Source: Tetranychus cinnabarinus (lineage: Eukaryota; Arthropoda; Arachnida; Trombidiformes; Tetranychidae). From it: DNA of 64,000 nt. This document shows positions 23,727 to 35,972 of this stretch, piece after piece. Where the stretch lies: NCBI GenBank assembly GCA_022266195.1, contig WHVY01000002.1:1441001-1505000 (forward strand), written 5' to 3'. The notes under the pieces are model-generated. The model was not told the DNA's origin. It worked only from the letters and a program-made list of their open reading frames with translations, and made no database searches. Each line of letters starts with the position of its first letter. Position 1 is the first letter of the stretch. The position numbers and the translations under genes were made by a program.

Positions 23727-25526
23727 AATTAGATAATGTTTTTATTTCATTGTTGTCATTCATTTTTAATACAACTCAAATCGTATTCAATCTTTGCAAG
23801 TTTAATGAGAACATTTTTATTAACTCTTTAACCTCCCTCTTTATTATCTATCTTATATTGCGATTAACTAAATCAAGGCATCATTTAATGTTGCCCCAAT
23901 TCGTTAAAATTTCCGGTTCTTCTGAGCCTTTTTTTAATCTGTTGCCGTAATTGAAAACAATTTAAACTTTCAACAGCCATAAGATCAAAAAATAAGCGAA
24001 GAATGCGGAAAAAACAAGATGACCTTGGTTACTTTTAGGACTTTTTAACTTGAAAATTTGTGCTGTTTACCTAATCATCATTTAATTTGAAACAAAAACA
24101 CAATTGTCCATTATTAAGTTGAACTCTAACCAAAAGTAATTAACCGAGTAATTAGCTCAAAATGTCAATGACAAATGTTGCAGTTTGTTTCATTTCAATA
24201 GAAAAATGATGAATAAATTACAAACGAAGCTTCTTTTTTTAAACTTGACTTGGTAAAAATAGATTTTATTACCGTTTTACTGACCACAATTTATTCTTTC
24301 AGAATCCAAAAGCTGACCAATAATGGAAACGATGAAGAATGGAAAGATCAGCGTTATGAGCAAATCTCGTTTTACGATTCCAATGAAATTGGATTTAAAC
24401 ATGCAACCGGATAACAAGAGATTCTGTACATTTCAGACTGCACCAAACTCTGGTCTACTTTTGATTCGTTTTCATCTTTTTCTTCTATTTTTCTCTCTTC
24501 CAATCTCTTACATGATAAAAGTGGCGCTGGGATCTTTCCGTCAGATTAAATAATGGAAAATAAAAAGCTGAAAACCAGGAGGAGGTAAAATGAAAGGGAG
24601 ATAAAGTGAGAAACTTGAAGGAGAGAAAATCTAAAGGATCTGTTCATGCCTTTTTTTTGCTGCTTATTAATATTTGTCCAGTAACGGTTTTTGTTTTCTT
24701 GTAAGGTAATCCCAATCAAAACCATCTTGTTTACCTATTTTTAATCATGTTGACATTGATAGATTATCAACTTTGATAGTCACTTGTCTCATCTTACACT
24801 ACCTGAATTTATTTGTGATGCTTTCATTATAATCTTGAGTTACTTGTTAAAAAATCAACACCACTATCAACACTGCCAACATCGTCAACATCATTGTGTA
24901 AAAAGGTTCCCTGTTGACTACCACCCTATCTGACCAATTAATCTGGTCAATTGTGCCATTGTTTCTATTCAGTTGGACTGATTATTTCCCTGGATCGTCG
25001 GACTGTGACGGATCTCATTACCTGAGTAACAGAGAAAAGTGAAAGTTAGAAGATGAAAGTAAATACAAAGAATTTTTAATGATTTTCCATTTCTCTTTCA
25101 CATCGTCCTCATCACTAACATCATTACCATCATACCCATTGTCATTGAATGTTTCCACGAACTGTATTCCTTTTTCTTTCATCATTACAATTTAATATTT
25201 ACCTTCTAATAATTTTGACAATTTGTTTTTGATGAAAAATGTGTTGAAACGCTTGGTTGATACATCTAAATAGTGATTATTTTTTGTGCATATGCTCACA
25301 TCCATTGAACCGTTATCATCTATTGTCAAATGAATTTCAATAATTCAACTTGATCACCAGAATTTCTTTGGGAAAAAATCTTGTCAAAGTAAACAACAAA
25401 AGAAAAACATTCACAATCAAAGCCATAATCACATTATCATTATAACAAGTTGATAGAGAAGAGTGAAAGTAGACCAACATTGAAAGTGCTTCAAAGCCTC
25501 ATCTCGTTCCAAGCTAATTGTTCACC
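23727..25526. other. Intergenic, nothing firmly recognised
   Basis: AT-rich. At 24303 a good acceptor (attctttcag) is followed by about 35 codons open on the + strand, but no partner exon was found. Several weak + strand frames look random. Confidence 0.4.
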
Positions 25527-28500
25527 ATGCATCACCAAAGGGTTATATCAGTTATTATTTTTTTCACATACTTAGCTTCCAGTTGTTCAGGACAAACTCA
25601 ACAATCTCAAACCTGTGGATATGAGGTAAGTGATTTTAATCAACAGACGGTTTTTATACAAGAAGAAAAAGAAGTCTGAAAATCTTAAACTCTGACTAAC
25701 CACTTTAAACACATTTGCTCCTTTAAAGTGTAATGGATGCTTCTTCCCGCTTTTTCCTTCCTTTACTTGCAATCAGCTAACCAATCATAGTTCAAAGTAG
25801 CCATTTTTAATCTTTTGCTAAAATATCATAACCATTAGGCGCCAATATTAATTTTTCTCACGACTGATTATTTTAAATCTTTTGCTATTTTCAATTGTAA
25901 AGCGTTTTTTTCGTATCTTAACCTCTTTCTTGGTGCTGAATCTTTTGCCTTGACAAGTTACTTGATGCGTTCTGATGACAATTAAAACCAACAATAATGT
26001 TTGATTGATTCAAACAAGTTCATTTCATTTATGTTTTACCATTGAATTAAACAAGTGGAAAAGTCAACTATCAATATGTATTGTCAACGACCACATACAC
26101 CATGTAATTCTGGTTTTTGTCTGTTAGTTTAATCAATTGAAACTTTTCTCTATCCTTTCACTTTTTCAATTAATAGGAAGTAAAAGTGTTTCGTATCATG
26201 ACTCTTAATTGGGGAAAGATTTATCCGGCTATTTTAGTTATTCCCCTTGAGCTCAAATCTAGTTTGCAATTTATATTGTTAAGCATAAAATGAGCCATTG
26301 CTTTGTTGTTAAATTTGCCTGTCACAATTAACTGGAATTCAGGTTTTTTTCAAATTATTCAAAACTCTCATTCAATGCTTTCTCTAATTATTTCTAGAGC
26401 TGCCTCTTATTTGAAATTAATCAGCTGTTCTTTATTTTTTAGTCTTGTCCACCCATTAAAGATGGGGTTATCAATGTACACATTGTTTGTCATAGCCACA
26501 TGGACACAGGATGGGTAATCACTTATGATGAATATTACCAAAAATGTAAGTTAATTGTTTTAAGATTTGATTAATGATGAGAAATCTTGCAATTCCCAAT
26601 TCAAACACAGCTTAAGTCTATTCTGTCAATAACTCAAACTGATTGTCCAACGATGTAATTAAGTTGGAGAAATGCAGTTAGAATAAATTTCCCTTTAATC
26701 GAACATTAACTAACCATTAACATTACAATGGTTTCAATTAATGGATAACCATAATTATAATTGAGCTCACAATTACTACAATATTTCATATTTTTAGGCT
26801 ACTCTGGTTAAGCCTTTATTTAGGTGCAATAAATATGAGAGGTTTCACTTCTTGTGATGAATTAGCTTGACTTTGAATAAAGAAATGCTCTGATAGCAAA
26901 GCAAATTTAGTCTAATCTAACTGTATCAAAATGTAATACTACAATTAAGATTGCAAATTGAATCTTTTAATGCAAAATCTGTCATTTTGTCTATTTCAAC
27001 TCTTATTATTTGAGCTTTTGTTTTGTCCAAATTATCATCTGTTTTGCAGTTAATTGGTTAAATACCTTTTAAAATGAGGCTTCTTGTGGATGGATTTTCT
27101 CAGTTATTATTTAAACTTATTACATTTAAGATTGTAATTCGAGTTGTATTTTCCCTCATCAACCTTGCTCTAAATTTTGTTTGAACACATATTTGATTTT
27201 CTTGTAATGATAGCGAGAAGACTCATCCCGGGAATCCTTGATTCTTCCAATCAAGAGCATGATAACAATTCAGTGATGATGATCATTGATTACTTATAAT
27301 CAAGGTTTGTCTTCCTGGTTTATCTTGATCATGTTAGCCTTGTCTGATGTAAGATGATGAACAATCAAGAGACTAGTTTATACAATTGTGAAAGAAAAAT
27401 TATCATCGTTTAACCATAAATAGACATTATAATTGTTGGGATTGGAATGATGAGGAAGAAAGTGTTTAGTGGAGGAATAATTCAATGTTTATTTGTTTCC
27501 TACCTTTCATTTTCATTCAATTCTCATGTGCTTCTAATCAAATATAAATAATTAAAGAATCCAGTCATATGAGGAAAAATGAAAATTGCTAATAACGAGA
27601 TGGAAAATTAAACTTCTTTCTAGTTTAGCACTTAATTTTATTGATTATCTCAATGATTAAAATTCACAGTTTTCCCAAATCAACTCTTCATCAATCATAT
27701 TTTTGTTTTTCAGTCATTCATTTGAATAGCTTGGGAAAATTATCAATAAATATGGCTTAAGTTAAGAGGTTTGCTTACAATTTACTGGATTAGATTAGTG
27801 GATCACTAGCACAATTTAAATTGAATTTATGAGTTACAATCATGTATCTTTCATCTTGATATCTTTTTATTTGATTAGCCTTATTCAAATAACAAAAGCG
27901 ATGAAATTAAGCAAATACTCAATCAGTCTTTGCTGAATTGACTTCAAATCACACATCTTTCTGCCTTTAAGGCCATAAGACTCTGACCGTTTAGTCAATT
28001 GTGAATATAGGCTGAAAAATTTGTTAATTTCCGTGCAATGTAAACTTGAGAATCCAATTATCATGTATCTGTTGATTCATGATGAATCACTGTTGCCTCA
28101 TTTCCGTTGGCTATCTAACAATTTGGATTTCTAAATATGGTTATACTTTTTTGATTATCATTTAATTAGCTAAAGCAGCAGACGATAAACTAAACTTCAA
28201 TTGTTGGAGAAACATTCAAAACAAACATCATTGTCATTGCCATAATCATCATTACGCAAATTTAAACTTGTTGAGAAGTTGTTAATGTTTATAATTTATT
28301 GTTCATAAAACAATTCATCTCGTAAGGATTTGGTTTTACATTTGGAAATTTCAAAACTGTTAATTTACTGATTAGTACAAAGAGAAAAATTGTCAATACA
28401 GGCTGTATACATGAAGAGTGACTTTGCGCTGATAGCAAGTCGATTCATTAACAAAGGTTTTAAAGTATATGCTGTGTTAATTTATTCGAAATCTTACAAA

Positions 28501-31500
28501 GTTTAAACACTAAATCACATGTTGAAGAATTGTATTAGGCTGAGAATTGTTCGATCTAGAATTTGAGGCTTGAAATGATTTCTTCAGTTGTTCATTATAA
28601 ATACCAATCAATGCTGTCGAAACATAATATAACATGGGCTGCATGAATACAAAAGCTATCATTATATAAATGATTATTTCATTAGGTTTTTCGCTGAGAT
28701 GATCATTTTCGTTAGGATACAATCCTCTAACAACCACTGCACAATATTCCAATATTTTTATTGGCCATATAACTATCGCGATGGGAAAGAGATAGATCAA
28801 TATTCTACAAATTCTCAAGCAATCTCTCCATTGTTTGATGATCGCCACCCATATGAATCCGTCGCAGAAAAGCTTCAAAAGAAAGATTACAATGATACCC
28901 GGCTTGGAATCCACGAAAGTCCACGTTGATAACAGCGAAAGTCCATCAAACGCAATATTGAATCCAAAAATAGCCTTCAAAACGGTTTTCGATTTGCTTT
29001 TGACTTGCATTGCCATGGTGTTATAACTTATATAAGATCGAAACTTAAAAGAAAACTAAATTAATCAAAGTTTAGTTACTGAATGACCAGAGACACTGTG
29101 AAAGAACACATTCATTTAACTTCACTAAATCTTAATGGAAACGAAATGAATTATTGAAAGCAAATTTACTTGGAATCAGCTACAGATGCATAAAATTGTT
29201 TGCAATAATGAATAAATTGCCATTTTAATATCGTATCATTGAAGATGATCAGCTCATGAGTATATTTAGATCTCACTCGAGATTGTGTTCAATATTAAAC
29301 GTTTAGACTTTTGCACCTTTACTGCAAAGAAAAATGTCTTATGAAAATCTCCAATCAATCAATTGGACTCAGCTGGATAAAACGCCTATGGGTCGATAAA
29401 ACACCGTGGTAGCAAGGGGTAGACGGTTCCTTAAAAGCTATCGCGGCCCCCGGTCCACGCAAAAGCAATACAACCTTTGCGAGGTTTTACTGTACTGTAT
29501 TTAATAAAACAAGCTGAGCCCCGATCATGACTTATCGTGAATTTCTGACACTGAATACAATAAATTCAATCCACATTTAGAGACGCAAATTATTGATGAA
29601 AACTATTGTCAATGAGAAAAACTAAAAAAAATCGTTCTTGTTGAGATTTGAACCTTTGTTGGCTGTGAACGCATGAAACTGATTTCATTTTTTGAATTAA
29701 TTGATGAAGAAAATCGAATTCAAAGTTTGAACTTCGGTCTGTTTTTGCACAGTTTAAGCACCATTTTTTACCAAACTATTCACTCGAAAGACATTTTTAC
29801 ATCTATTCTTAACACAACAATAAACACCTAATCTGAATGGTCACTAGTCATTCGTTCATTTTGTCCACTTTTTTTTATCAAAAGTATTAACAAAAGTCAT
29901 CAAAATTCTGGTAGAACAATCTGATTAGCTAAAGTAGCAGACGATAAACTAAACTTTAATTTTTAAAGCAAACATTCAATAACAATCATCATTGTCATTG
30001 CTATAATCATCATCACGCAAATTTAAACTTGTTGAGAAGTTGTTGCTGTTGTAAAGTCTAACGTTTTATTTAAATTATGCATCAATGTATCCTTAACCTT
30101 TATCATCTTCTTTTTTCTTAATTTCTAGATGTTCGTGAAATTTATAATTCCGTGTTAAGTGAACTTCGCAAAGCACGAGATCGAAAATTTATCGCTGTTG
30201 AAACATCATTCTTTTCGACCTGGTACAATGAACTCAATGAACCAAGTCAGGCCCAGGTCAAGCAGCTTGTCGCTGATGGTAAATGCATTTACTTTTTTTC
30301 ACTGATTATTTTCAATCCTTTATTTTCAGGTTGAATTTAAGTCTTAGAATTGACCAATCTCAATGAAACTCAACCTTGAAGCAGAAATACAATTGAACAA
30401 TTCTGTGATTTATACATAAAATATTGTAATCAACGAAAAACTTCTTTCGATTATTTCTGTAGTAGTTTCAATGATCATCTGTTTTCGTGATCTTTTCAAT
30501 TTAAATTTTCTACTTGTTAGTTAAACAGCGATTAACTTAATCTGTTTTTGTTTATCTCTTCTCAGGACAATTGGAATTTATTAGTGGTGGTTGGTCCATG
30601 AATGACGAAGCATGCCCATTGTATTCTGGAATAATAAATCAGATGACTTTGGGTCATAAATGGTTGAATGAAACTTTTGGCGAGTGTGGTGTGCCTAGGA
30701 TTGGTTGGCAAATTGATTCATTTGGACATTCAAGGGAATTTGCGTCAATTTTATCTCAAATGGGTTACGATGGTTTATTTTTGGGGCGAGTTGACTACCA
30801 AGATAAAGAGGTTCGAACAAACCACCGTAATCTTGAATTTATCTGGAAATCAAGTCCTTCCATTGGTAAACGGTCTGATCTTTTCACAAGCATTTTACCC
30901 AACGTTTATTGGCCACCCAAAAATTTTTGCTTCGATTATAATTGTTATGATGAACCAGTAACAGAATACAATGCGCCCAGACGTGCTCGTGAATTTATTG
31001 ATAGGGTTATTCGTCCCTACTCTAAAATGTATGCAACCAACAATACAATTATAACTATGGGAATGGACTTTTACTATCGTGATGCTTACAAATGGTATTC
31101 CAATCTTGACTTGTTGATGCAAGCTGTTAACAATATCGGTTCTCGTGAAGGAATCCACATGTTTTACTCTACACCTTCCTGTTATCTTAAATCATTATAT
31201 GATGCTCAAGTTACTTGGCCTGTTAAAGCTGATGATTTTTTCCCGTATGCCGATGCTTATAATACTTATTGGACTGGCTATTTTAGTTCGAGGCCCACGT
31301 TGAAACAATTTATGCGTTATTCTGAAAGTCTTTTGGCTATTGCTAAACAACTCAACGTTTTATCACTTCTAGGAATGGAACAGAGTAAATTACATGCACC
31401 TTTGGAACAAGTTCTTGGTATTCTTCATCATCATGATGCTATTACTGGAACTTGCAAGCAACGAGTTGCTGATGATTATGCTAAACAATTACATGAAGGA

Positions 31501-33510
31501 ATAAAACGGGTTGAAGAATCAATTGTTGCTTCCATGAATCGCATTCTTTTCCCTAGAGGACCTCTCCATTCAGAACCTATCCATTTTTGCCATTTACTTA
31601 ATCACTCACATTGCGAGGTTGTTCAAAAAATGTCCAGTGTTTCCGCAAATAATATTTTGGTTCATGTGTTTAATCCATTATCTACTCCAGTAAAACATTA
31701 TATTAAATTGCCTGTTGATAGAGGGTTATATGAAGTTTTTGCAAGTGATCGGTCAAGTGTTGATCATCAGGTATTTTTAGCTTCACATAGCTTATTTTTA
31801 AAATGTTTTCACAGTTTTAAAATGATAATTTTTGTTTCCTTTTCATTTTAGTTATTACATTTAGCTGATTCAGTACGGAGCCTACCCCATCGATCAGTTG
31901 ATACACCCTATGAATTGTTATTTAGAGCCACTCTACCAGCTCTTGGTTACACTACTTACTTAATACGCAAGATAAATGGTCCTGGTAAGCAGATAATTAA
32001 ACATTTAAATTTTCAATATTCCAATTACTATTTTACTTTGATTATTCTTCACCTATCTAGACTTTGCTCCACCAAGGCGTTTAACTGGACCCGCCGAGAA
32101 CTCAGGTGAAGTCGTTATTGAAAACAATAAAATGGCTTTAGTATTCAATCCATCAACTGGCCTCTTACAGGAAATTATTCTCAGTGATGGTCGAAGAGTT
32201 CCTTTCAAGCAAAATTTCCACCTTTACCGAGGTTCTAGCGGAAGTTATACGGAAAAGGCATCCGGAGCATATGCGTTTAACCCTACATCAGATGGTTCCA
32301 GCCCGGCTACTAATAAAGTTACTTATCATGTATCTAAAGGTGATTTAGTTGAAGAAGTACATCAAGTTTTCAATGAATATATTAGCCAAACAATTCGACT
32401 CCATCAACATAGTGATTCCATTGAATTTGATTGGGTTATTGGGCCAATACCCAAAGGTAATTGGTATTCTGACTTAGGAAGAGAAATTGTTACCCGATAT
32501 GAAACTGATTTCCACACAAATGGAACCTGGTGGACGGATTCTAATGGTAGAGAGGCTATCAGAAGAACCCGTGATCATCGACCAACATGGAATCTAATCA
32601 CCACAGAAAACGTAGCGGCTAATTATTATCCTATTTCTACCTGGACTTTTATTCGGGATTATGATCGCAATCTACAATTAACTGTATTACCTGATCGACC
32701 TGAAGGAGGTGCCAGTTTAACTGATGGGGCTCTTGAATTGATGGTTCACCGTCGATTATTTTATGATGATGGCTTTGGAATGGAAGAAGCTCTAGATGAA
32801 CCTGGATCTGATGCTAAAGGTTTAATTGTGAAGGGTCGCCATCACGTTATTTTGAATGATATTCGTCCAAGTGTTCAAAAGATGAGAACAATGTCAAAAC
32901 AATTGGCCCTTCCACCTTTAACCATGTTCAGAGCTCTCACTGATCCAGGAATCTATCATCTGAACCGTCCTGAAAGATTTGACTTCAGTGGACTTCACCG
33001 TAAATTACCAATTAATATTCATCTTTTGAGTCTGGAAAGATGGGATGATAATAAATTGCTGATTAGATTAGAACACTTTTTTGAGGTTAACGAAGATCTC
33101 AAGTTTTCTCGACCTCGTAGAGTTTCATTAAGAGATATTTTTGATCCACTTCGCATAACTTCTGCTCAAGAAGTTACTCTCAATGTGGTTCAAGATCGTC
33201 GAGCAGCTGAAAAGCGTAGATTACGCTTCGTCTCACGTTTCGACCCTTATTTCAACTATACAAATTTGCTCAGTCAAATTGATCCAAATGGTAAGTCACT
33301 GTAATATTATATTTTAACAATTCTAAATCTTTTTAATTTCTTTTCATTTTAGACCAAAGTAACCATAGTGATGGTCAAGAACCCTTAATTGTGATCCTTT
33401 ATCCAATGGATATCAAAAGTTATCTAGTTACCTTTGAAGCTAAGCGTATATGCTTTGGTTCATCTTACTCTGCAAGAGGTCAAAATAGAGCGAGAAGTTA
33501 CCCATGCTAA
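25527..33510 (+). CDS. MAN2B1: Lysosomal alpha-mannosidase (GH38)
   Basis: Seven exons: 25527-25625, 26443-26545, 30129-30278, 30566-31770, 31852-31984, 32061-33290 and 33353-33510. Every junction is in phase. The total is 3078 nt, or 1025 residues (human about 1011). A signal peptide (about 1-22) directs it to the secretory and lysosomal route. Zinc ligands and nucleophile can be placed: H52 and D54 in HSHMDTGW, D168 in WQIDSFGHSRE (also the GH38 nucleophile) and H407 in HHHDAITGT. The FGHSRE motif separates the lysosomal from the Golgi class. Later conserved blocks include TGYFSSRP, STPSCYL, the YYPISTW segment and LMVHRRL. It removes alpha-linked mannose during glycoprotein turnover. Intron 2 (3.6 kb) contains a nested opposite-strand gene and a direct duplication. 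Poly(A) signal at 33531. Confidence 0.95.
28164..28283. repeat. Direct repeat in mannosidase intron 2, copy 1
   Basis: About 120 bp repeated at 29924-30044 with roughly 85-90% identity by eye. Shared words include gcagacgataaactaaact and acgcaaatttaaacttgttg. The two copies bracket the nested gene. Confidence 0.85.
28510..29016 (-). CDS. Nested four-helix membrane protein, unrecognised family
   Basis: Intronless frame of 168 residues on the strand opposite to its host, inside intron 2 of the alpha-mannosidase gene. Four hydrophobic segments are visible at about residues 14-33, 38-58, 69-90 and 113-138. The short N-terminus is basic (MAMQVKSKSK) and the C-terminus is polar, Ser/Asn-rich. A charged loop (NENDHLSEKPNE) separates helices 3 and 4. 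The start ATG at 29016 is the first in frame. A TATATAAG sits only about 13-20 bp upstream, too close to serve as a TATA box for this ATG unless initiation is internal. I do not recognise the family; a lineage-specific tetraspan protein is the best description. Single-exon structure and the flanking direct repeats suggest it arrived as a block. Confidence 0.55.
   Translation of the reverse strand: MAMQVKSKSKTVLKAIFGFNIAFDGLSLLSTWTFVDSKPGIIVIFLLKLFCDGFIWVAIIKQWRDCLRICRILIYLFPIAIVIWPIKILEYCAVVVRGLYPNENDHLSEKPNEIIIYIMIAFVFMQPMLYYVSTALIGIYNEQLKKSFQASNSRSNNSQPNTILQHVI
29380..29510 (-). mobile_element. Probable end fragment of a pogo/Tigger-like DNA transposon
   Basis: A GC-rich island inside the AT-rich intron. 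Read on the minus strand from about 29500 it begins TA-CAGTAAAACCTCGC. The CAGTAAAACCTCG start beside a TA is typical of pogo/Tigger-type terminal repeats. I could not find the second end, so it is a fragment at most. Confidence 0.35.
29924..30044. repeat. Direct repeat in mannosidase intron 2, copy 2
   Basis: Second copy of 28164-28283, ending about 85 bp before exon 3. Confidence 0.85.
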
Positions 33511-33530
33511 TCAAAGACATATCATTTTAT

Positions 33531-33536
33531 AATAAA
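33531..33536 (+). terminator. Poly(A) signal for alpha-mannosidase
   Basis: AATAAA 20 bp after the stop codon, giving a very short 3' UTR. Confidence 0.55.
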
Positions 33537-34317
33537 TAATCGTGTAAATTAATTTGTGACAAAAAAACAATTTGAATTGGTATTCAGCATTCAAAAGATA
33601 ATTTTATAACATGACTTCAAAGTGATTTATACAATCTTTTGTTTCTGTGTTGAATGAAATTTTCGTACCAATCAAAAGTTAATCAATAGTAAACCTGTAC
33701 TCTATGAAACTCAAAAATTAATATATGATGAGAAAAATCGTGACAATACGAAGCTTTGGAACTGAATAAATATTCAGGTCCATCTCTATTAACGAAATTA
33801 TGCCATTAAATCTCGATTTTTCCAAGTTGTTATCATTCTTAATTATCATGTGTATCAGTTGAAAAATTTAAAATTTAATATCAAATTATTAATAAAATAA
33901 AATGAATATATTCTTATTTAGACAATATCAATTGTTGTCAATTGAAGTTATCTCCAATCACTTTTTTCTGCAATCAGTTTATTCATAATCAGTCTGCGAA
34001 AATTGAATTGATTAATTTTCGAGATGCTTCATAAAAGCTTTCAATTGCTTCCACAGAGTAACCTTCACTCTGCGTGACCATAGAGTACAATTTATGATTG
34101 CTTATTAAGACAACTACAATTGAAAATTTTCGAGGTTGATCCATAATTTGATATTAAACTGTGATCAAACCACTTTGTATAAGCAACAATTTACGATGAT
34201 TTTCCAAGCTGTGAAAATTTGGTTTCTAAAAGAGATCAAGAGATGACTAGATGGCGTTTCAGTATATGCTAACGGATACATTTGTAATTTAAATAATTCT
34301 AGTTATAATCATCTGAG
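33537..34317. other. Intergenic, nothing recognised
   Basis: AT-rich spacer between the mannosidase gene and the tRNA. No frame or repeat stood out. Confidence 0.5.
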
Positions 34318-34391
34318 GCCGTCGTGGCGCAATCGGATAGCGCGTTTGGCTGTTAACCAAAAGGTTGGTGGTTCGAGCCCACCCGATGGCG
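34318..34391 (+). tRNA. tRNA-Asn (anticodon GTT)
   Basis: A 74-nt cloverleaf without intron. The acceptor stem GCCGTCG pairs with CGATGGC (one G-T pair). The D arm contains TGGCGCAATCGGATAGCG. The anticodon stem TTTGG/CCAAA encloses the loop CTGTTAA, with GTT at 34352-34354. The T arm has the B-box GGTTCGAGCCC. Discriminator base G at 34391. A T5 run at 34399-34403 is a good Pol III terminator. Confidence 0.97.
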
Positions 34392-34398
34392 ACTCAAC

Positions 34399-34403
34399 TT
34401 TTT
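34399..34403 (+). terminator. RNA polymerase III terminator of tRNA-Asn
   Basis: TTTTT starting 8 nt after the tRNA 3' end. Confidence 0.8.
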
Positions 34404-34823
34404 GCACTTGTTAATTGTTACAAATCGCATTCACAGTTGAAAACACTTAACATTTATTATCAAATTGTTTAAACTGTGACTTCAGCTCAGACAATTTTTG
34501 TTTATCATTTTAAAATTGAAAATTGTCAGTGTCTCCATCTAATGACATTTTATCTTTTAGTGAAATATTGTAAATTATTCATCTCAATTTGATAGATGGC
34601 GACTGTGATTAGGATAACCAGAGTTAAGTGTTCTTGGTTATCATTAGAAAAATTAATATGAAATAAAGATTGTTAATAATTGATAATTAAATTGTGTTTT
34701 ATTTCAGAATAAATGTAAAAGTTAAACCATTTAAGAATCTTTTTGTAAAAATATATACAATTCTTGTAGAATTTCAGATTTCGTTTTCTTTAAAAGCTTT
34801 TGTTAAAAAGGCGATTTTGGCAA

Positions 34824-35972
34824 TTAATGGCTAAAAATATCACTACATTGTAGTTTTATACACTCATGGCCGATGGATAGAAAATTTGGCCTCAGATAGC
34901 GAGCATAAAGCTCTATACCTTTCAATCTTGGTAATACATCATGACGAAGTGACTCTGTAAGTATTTTGTTTTCATTAGTTTGTTGAAAACATTGATTTGT
35001 AGATTCATCTTGTAACCAAGGAAAATTAAAATCAATTGGAGGCTTATGAGAATGAATGGCACTTGGTATTGAAATTAAGACTCCATCAAGTACATTTTGT
35101 CTGCCTTTTTGAGATCCGATTAATAAATATTCACGTCCACCACGAATTTTACTGCTTTCCCATGATTTAGTGATTTTATGCCAAAGGAGACACATTTCAA
35201 GTTTCATATTCATAGCGGGTAATAAATGATCGAGACAAAATTGTTTGTATTTTTGAGTTGTCCATAAAGCCACACGAACATCGAGTTGTCGATCATTTAG
35301 AAGTTTACAAATTTTTTCTAATAATGCGAAAGCTTGCAAAATTTCATCTGGGCCTTGACTATTATAGTTTCTTTTCCGTTTAACCGATTTATTTTCCCAC
35401 GGTGGATCAATGATAATTAAGAATTTTCCGGATTCTCCAATAATATCCTTTGAGTTTACCAGTGAATCCATGAAAATATTGAGACCAATTTGAACATCTG
35501 AATATATGAAACAGCTCATTTTAGGAATGATATAATTTTGAAAGGCTATTCTAGTAATTAGAAGATTGTTTGTTAAATTGCTGCAGATTTTATCGCCAGG
35601 TATAGAGTTGATACCAGAGGAACGCAGATGAATTTGTCTAGCCTTAATTTTAGCCATTGAATTGTCGTCGTCATTAATATTGGACAGGCTCGGGTTCACT
35701 TTGTTTTTCATCCATTCAATCAATTTTAATTCTTTTTCCGAAAGGCAAGCCAGGTACGTTTGACGATCTGAAACTTTTTTCTGATTAAAATCTTCCTTTT
35801 GCCACCATCTTTCTGATTCCATATAAAAAGGTAGATTGATTTCAAACAATGCAGGATCCAGCTTAAGGCCACAGTCTTGCCAATAATCCATTAAATGATC
35901 CAACACGATAGCAACTCCAGTTCCAAGTTCATTGATTCCTATTGAATACAAATCAACGGTCCAAAAACGCAT
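34824..35972 (-). CDS. METTL4: METTL4-type N6-adenine methyltransferase (MT-A70 family)
   Basis: Intronless, 382 residues from the ATG at 35972; an in-frame TTG upstream was not used. The catalytic motif IDPPWENKSVKRKRNY (DPPW at about 189-192) is in the form typical of METTL4 rather than METTL3 or METTL14. Supporting segments are the HSHKPP motif, GREYLLIGSQKGR, and the C-terminal ELYARYLRPNFLSIGHECIK (compare ELFARNLQPGWTSWGNE in human METTL4). Members methylate the N6 position of adenine; U2 snRNA m6Am and, more disputed, DNA 6mA are the reported substrates. The usual N-terminal part is shortened relative to human (472 residues). All core motifs look intact, so activity is plausible. Confidence 0.93.
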   Translation of the reverse strand: MRFWTVDLYSIGINELGTGVAIVLDHLMDYWQDCGLKLDPALFEINLPFYMESERWWQKEDFNQKKVSDRQTYLACLSEKELKLIEWMKNKVNPSLSNINDDDNSMAKIKARQIHLRSSGINSIPGDKICSNLTNNLLITRIAFQNYIIPKMSCFIYSDVQIGLNIFMDSLVNSKDIIGESGKFLIIIDPPWENKSVKRKRNYNSQGPDEILQAFALLEKICKLLNDRQLDVRVALWTTQKYKQFCLDHLLPAMNMKLEMCLLWHKITKSWESSKIRGGREYLLIGSQKGRQNVLDGVLISIPSAIHSHKPPIDFNFPWLQDESTNQCFQQTNENKILTESLRHDVLPRLKGIELYARYLRPNFLSIGHECIKLQCSDIFSH

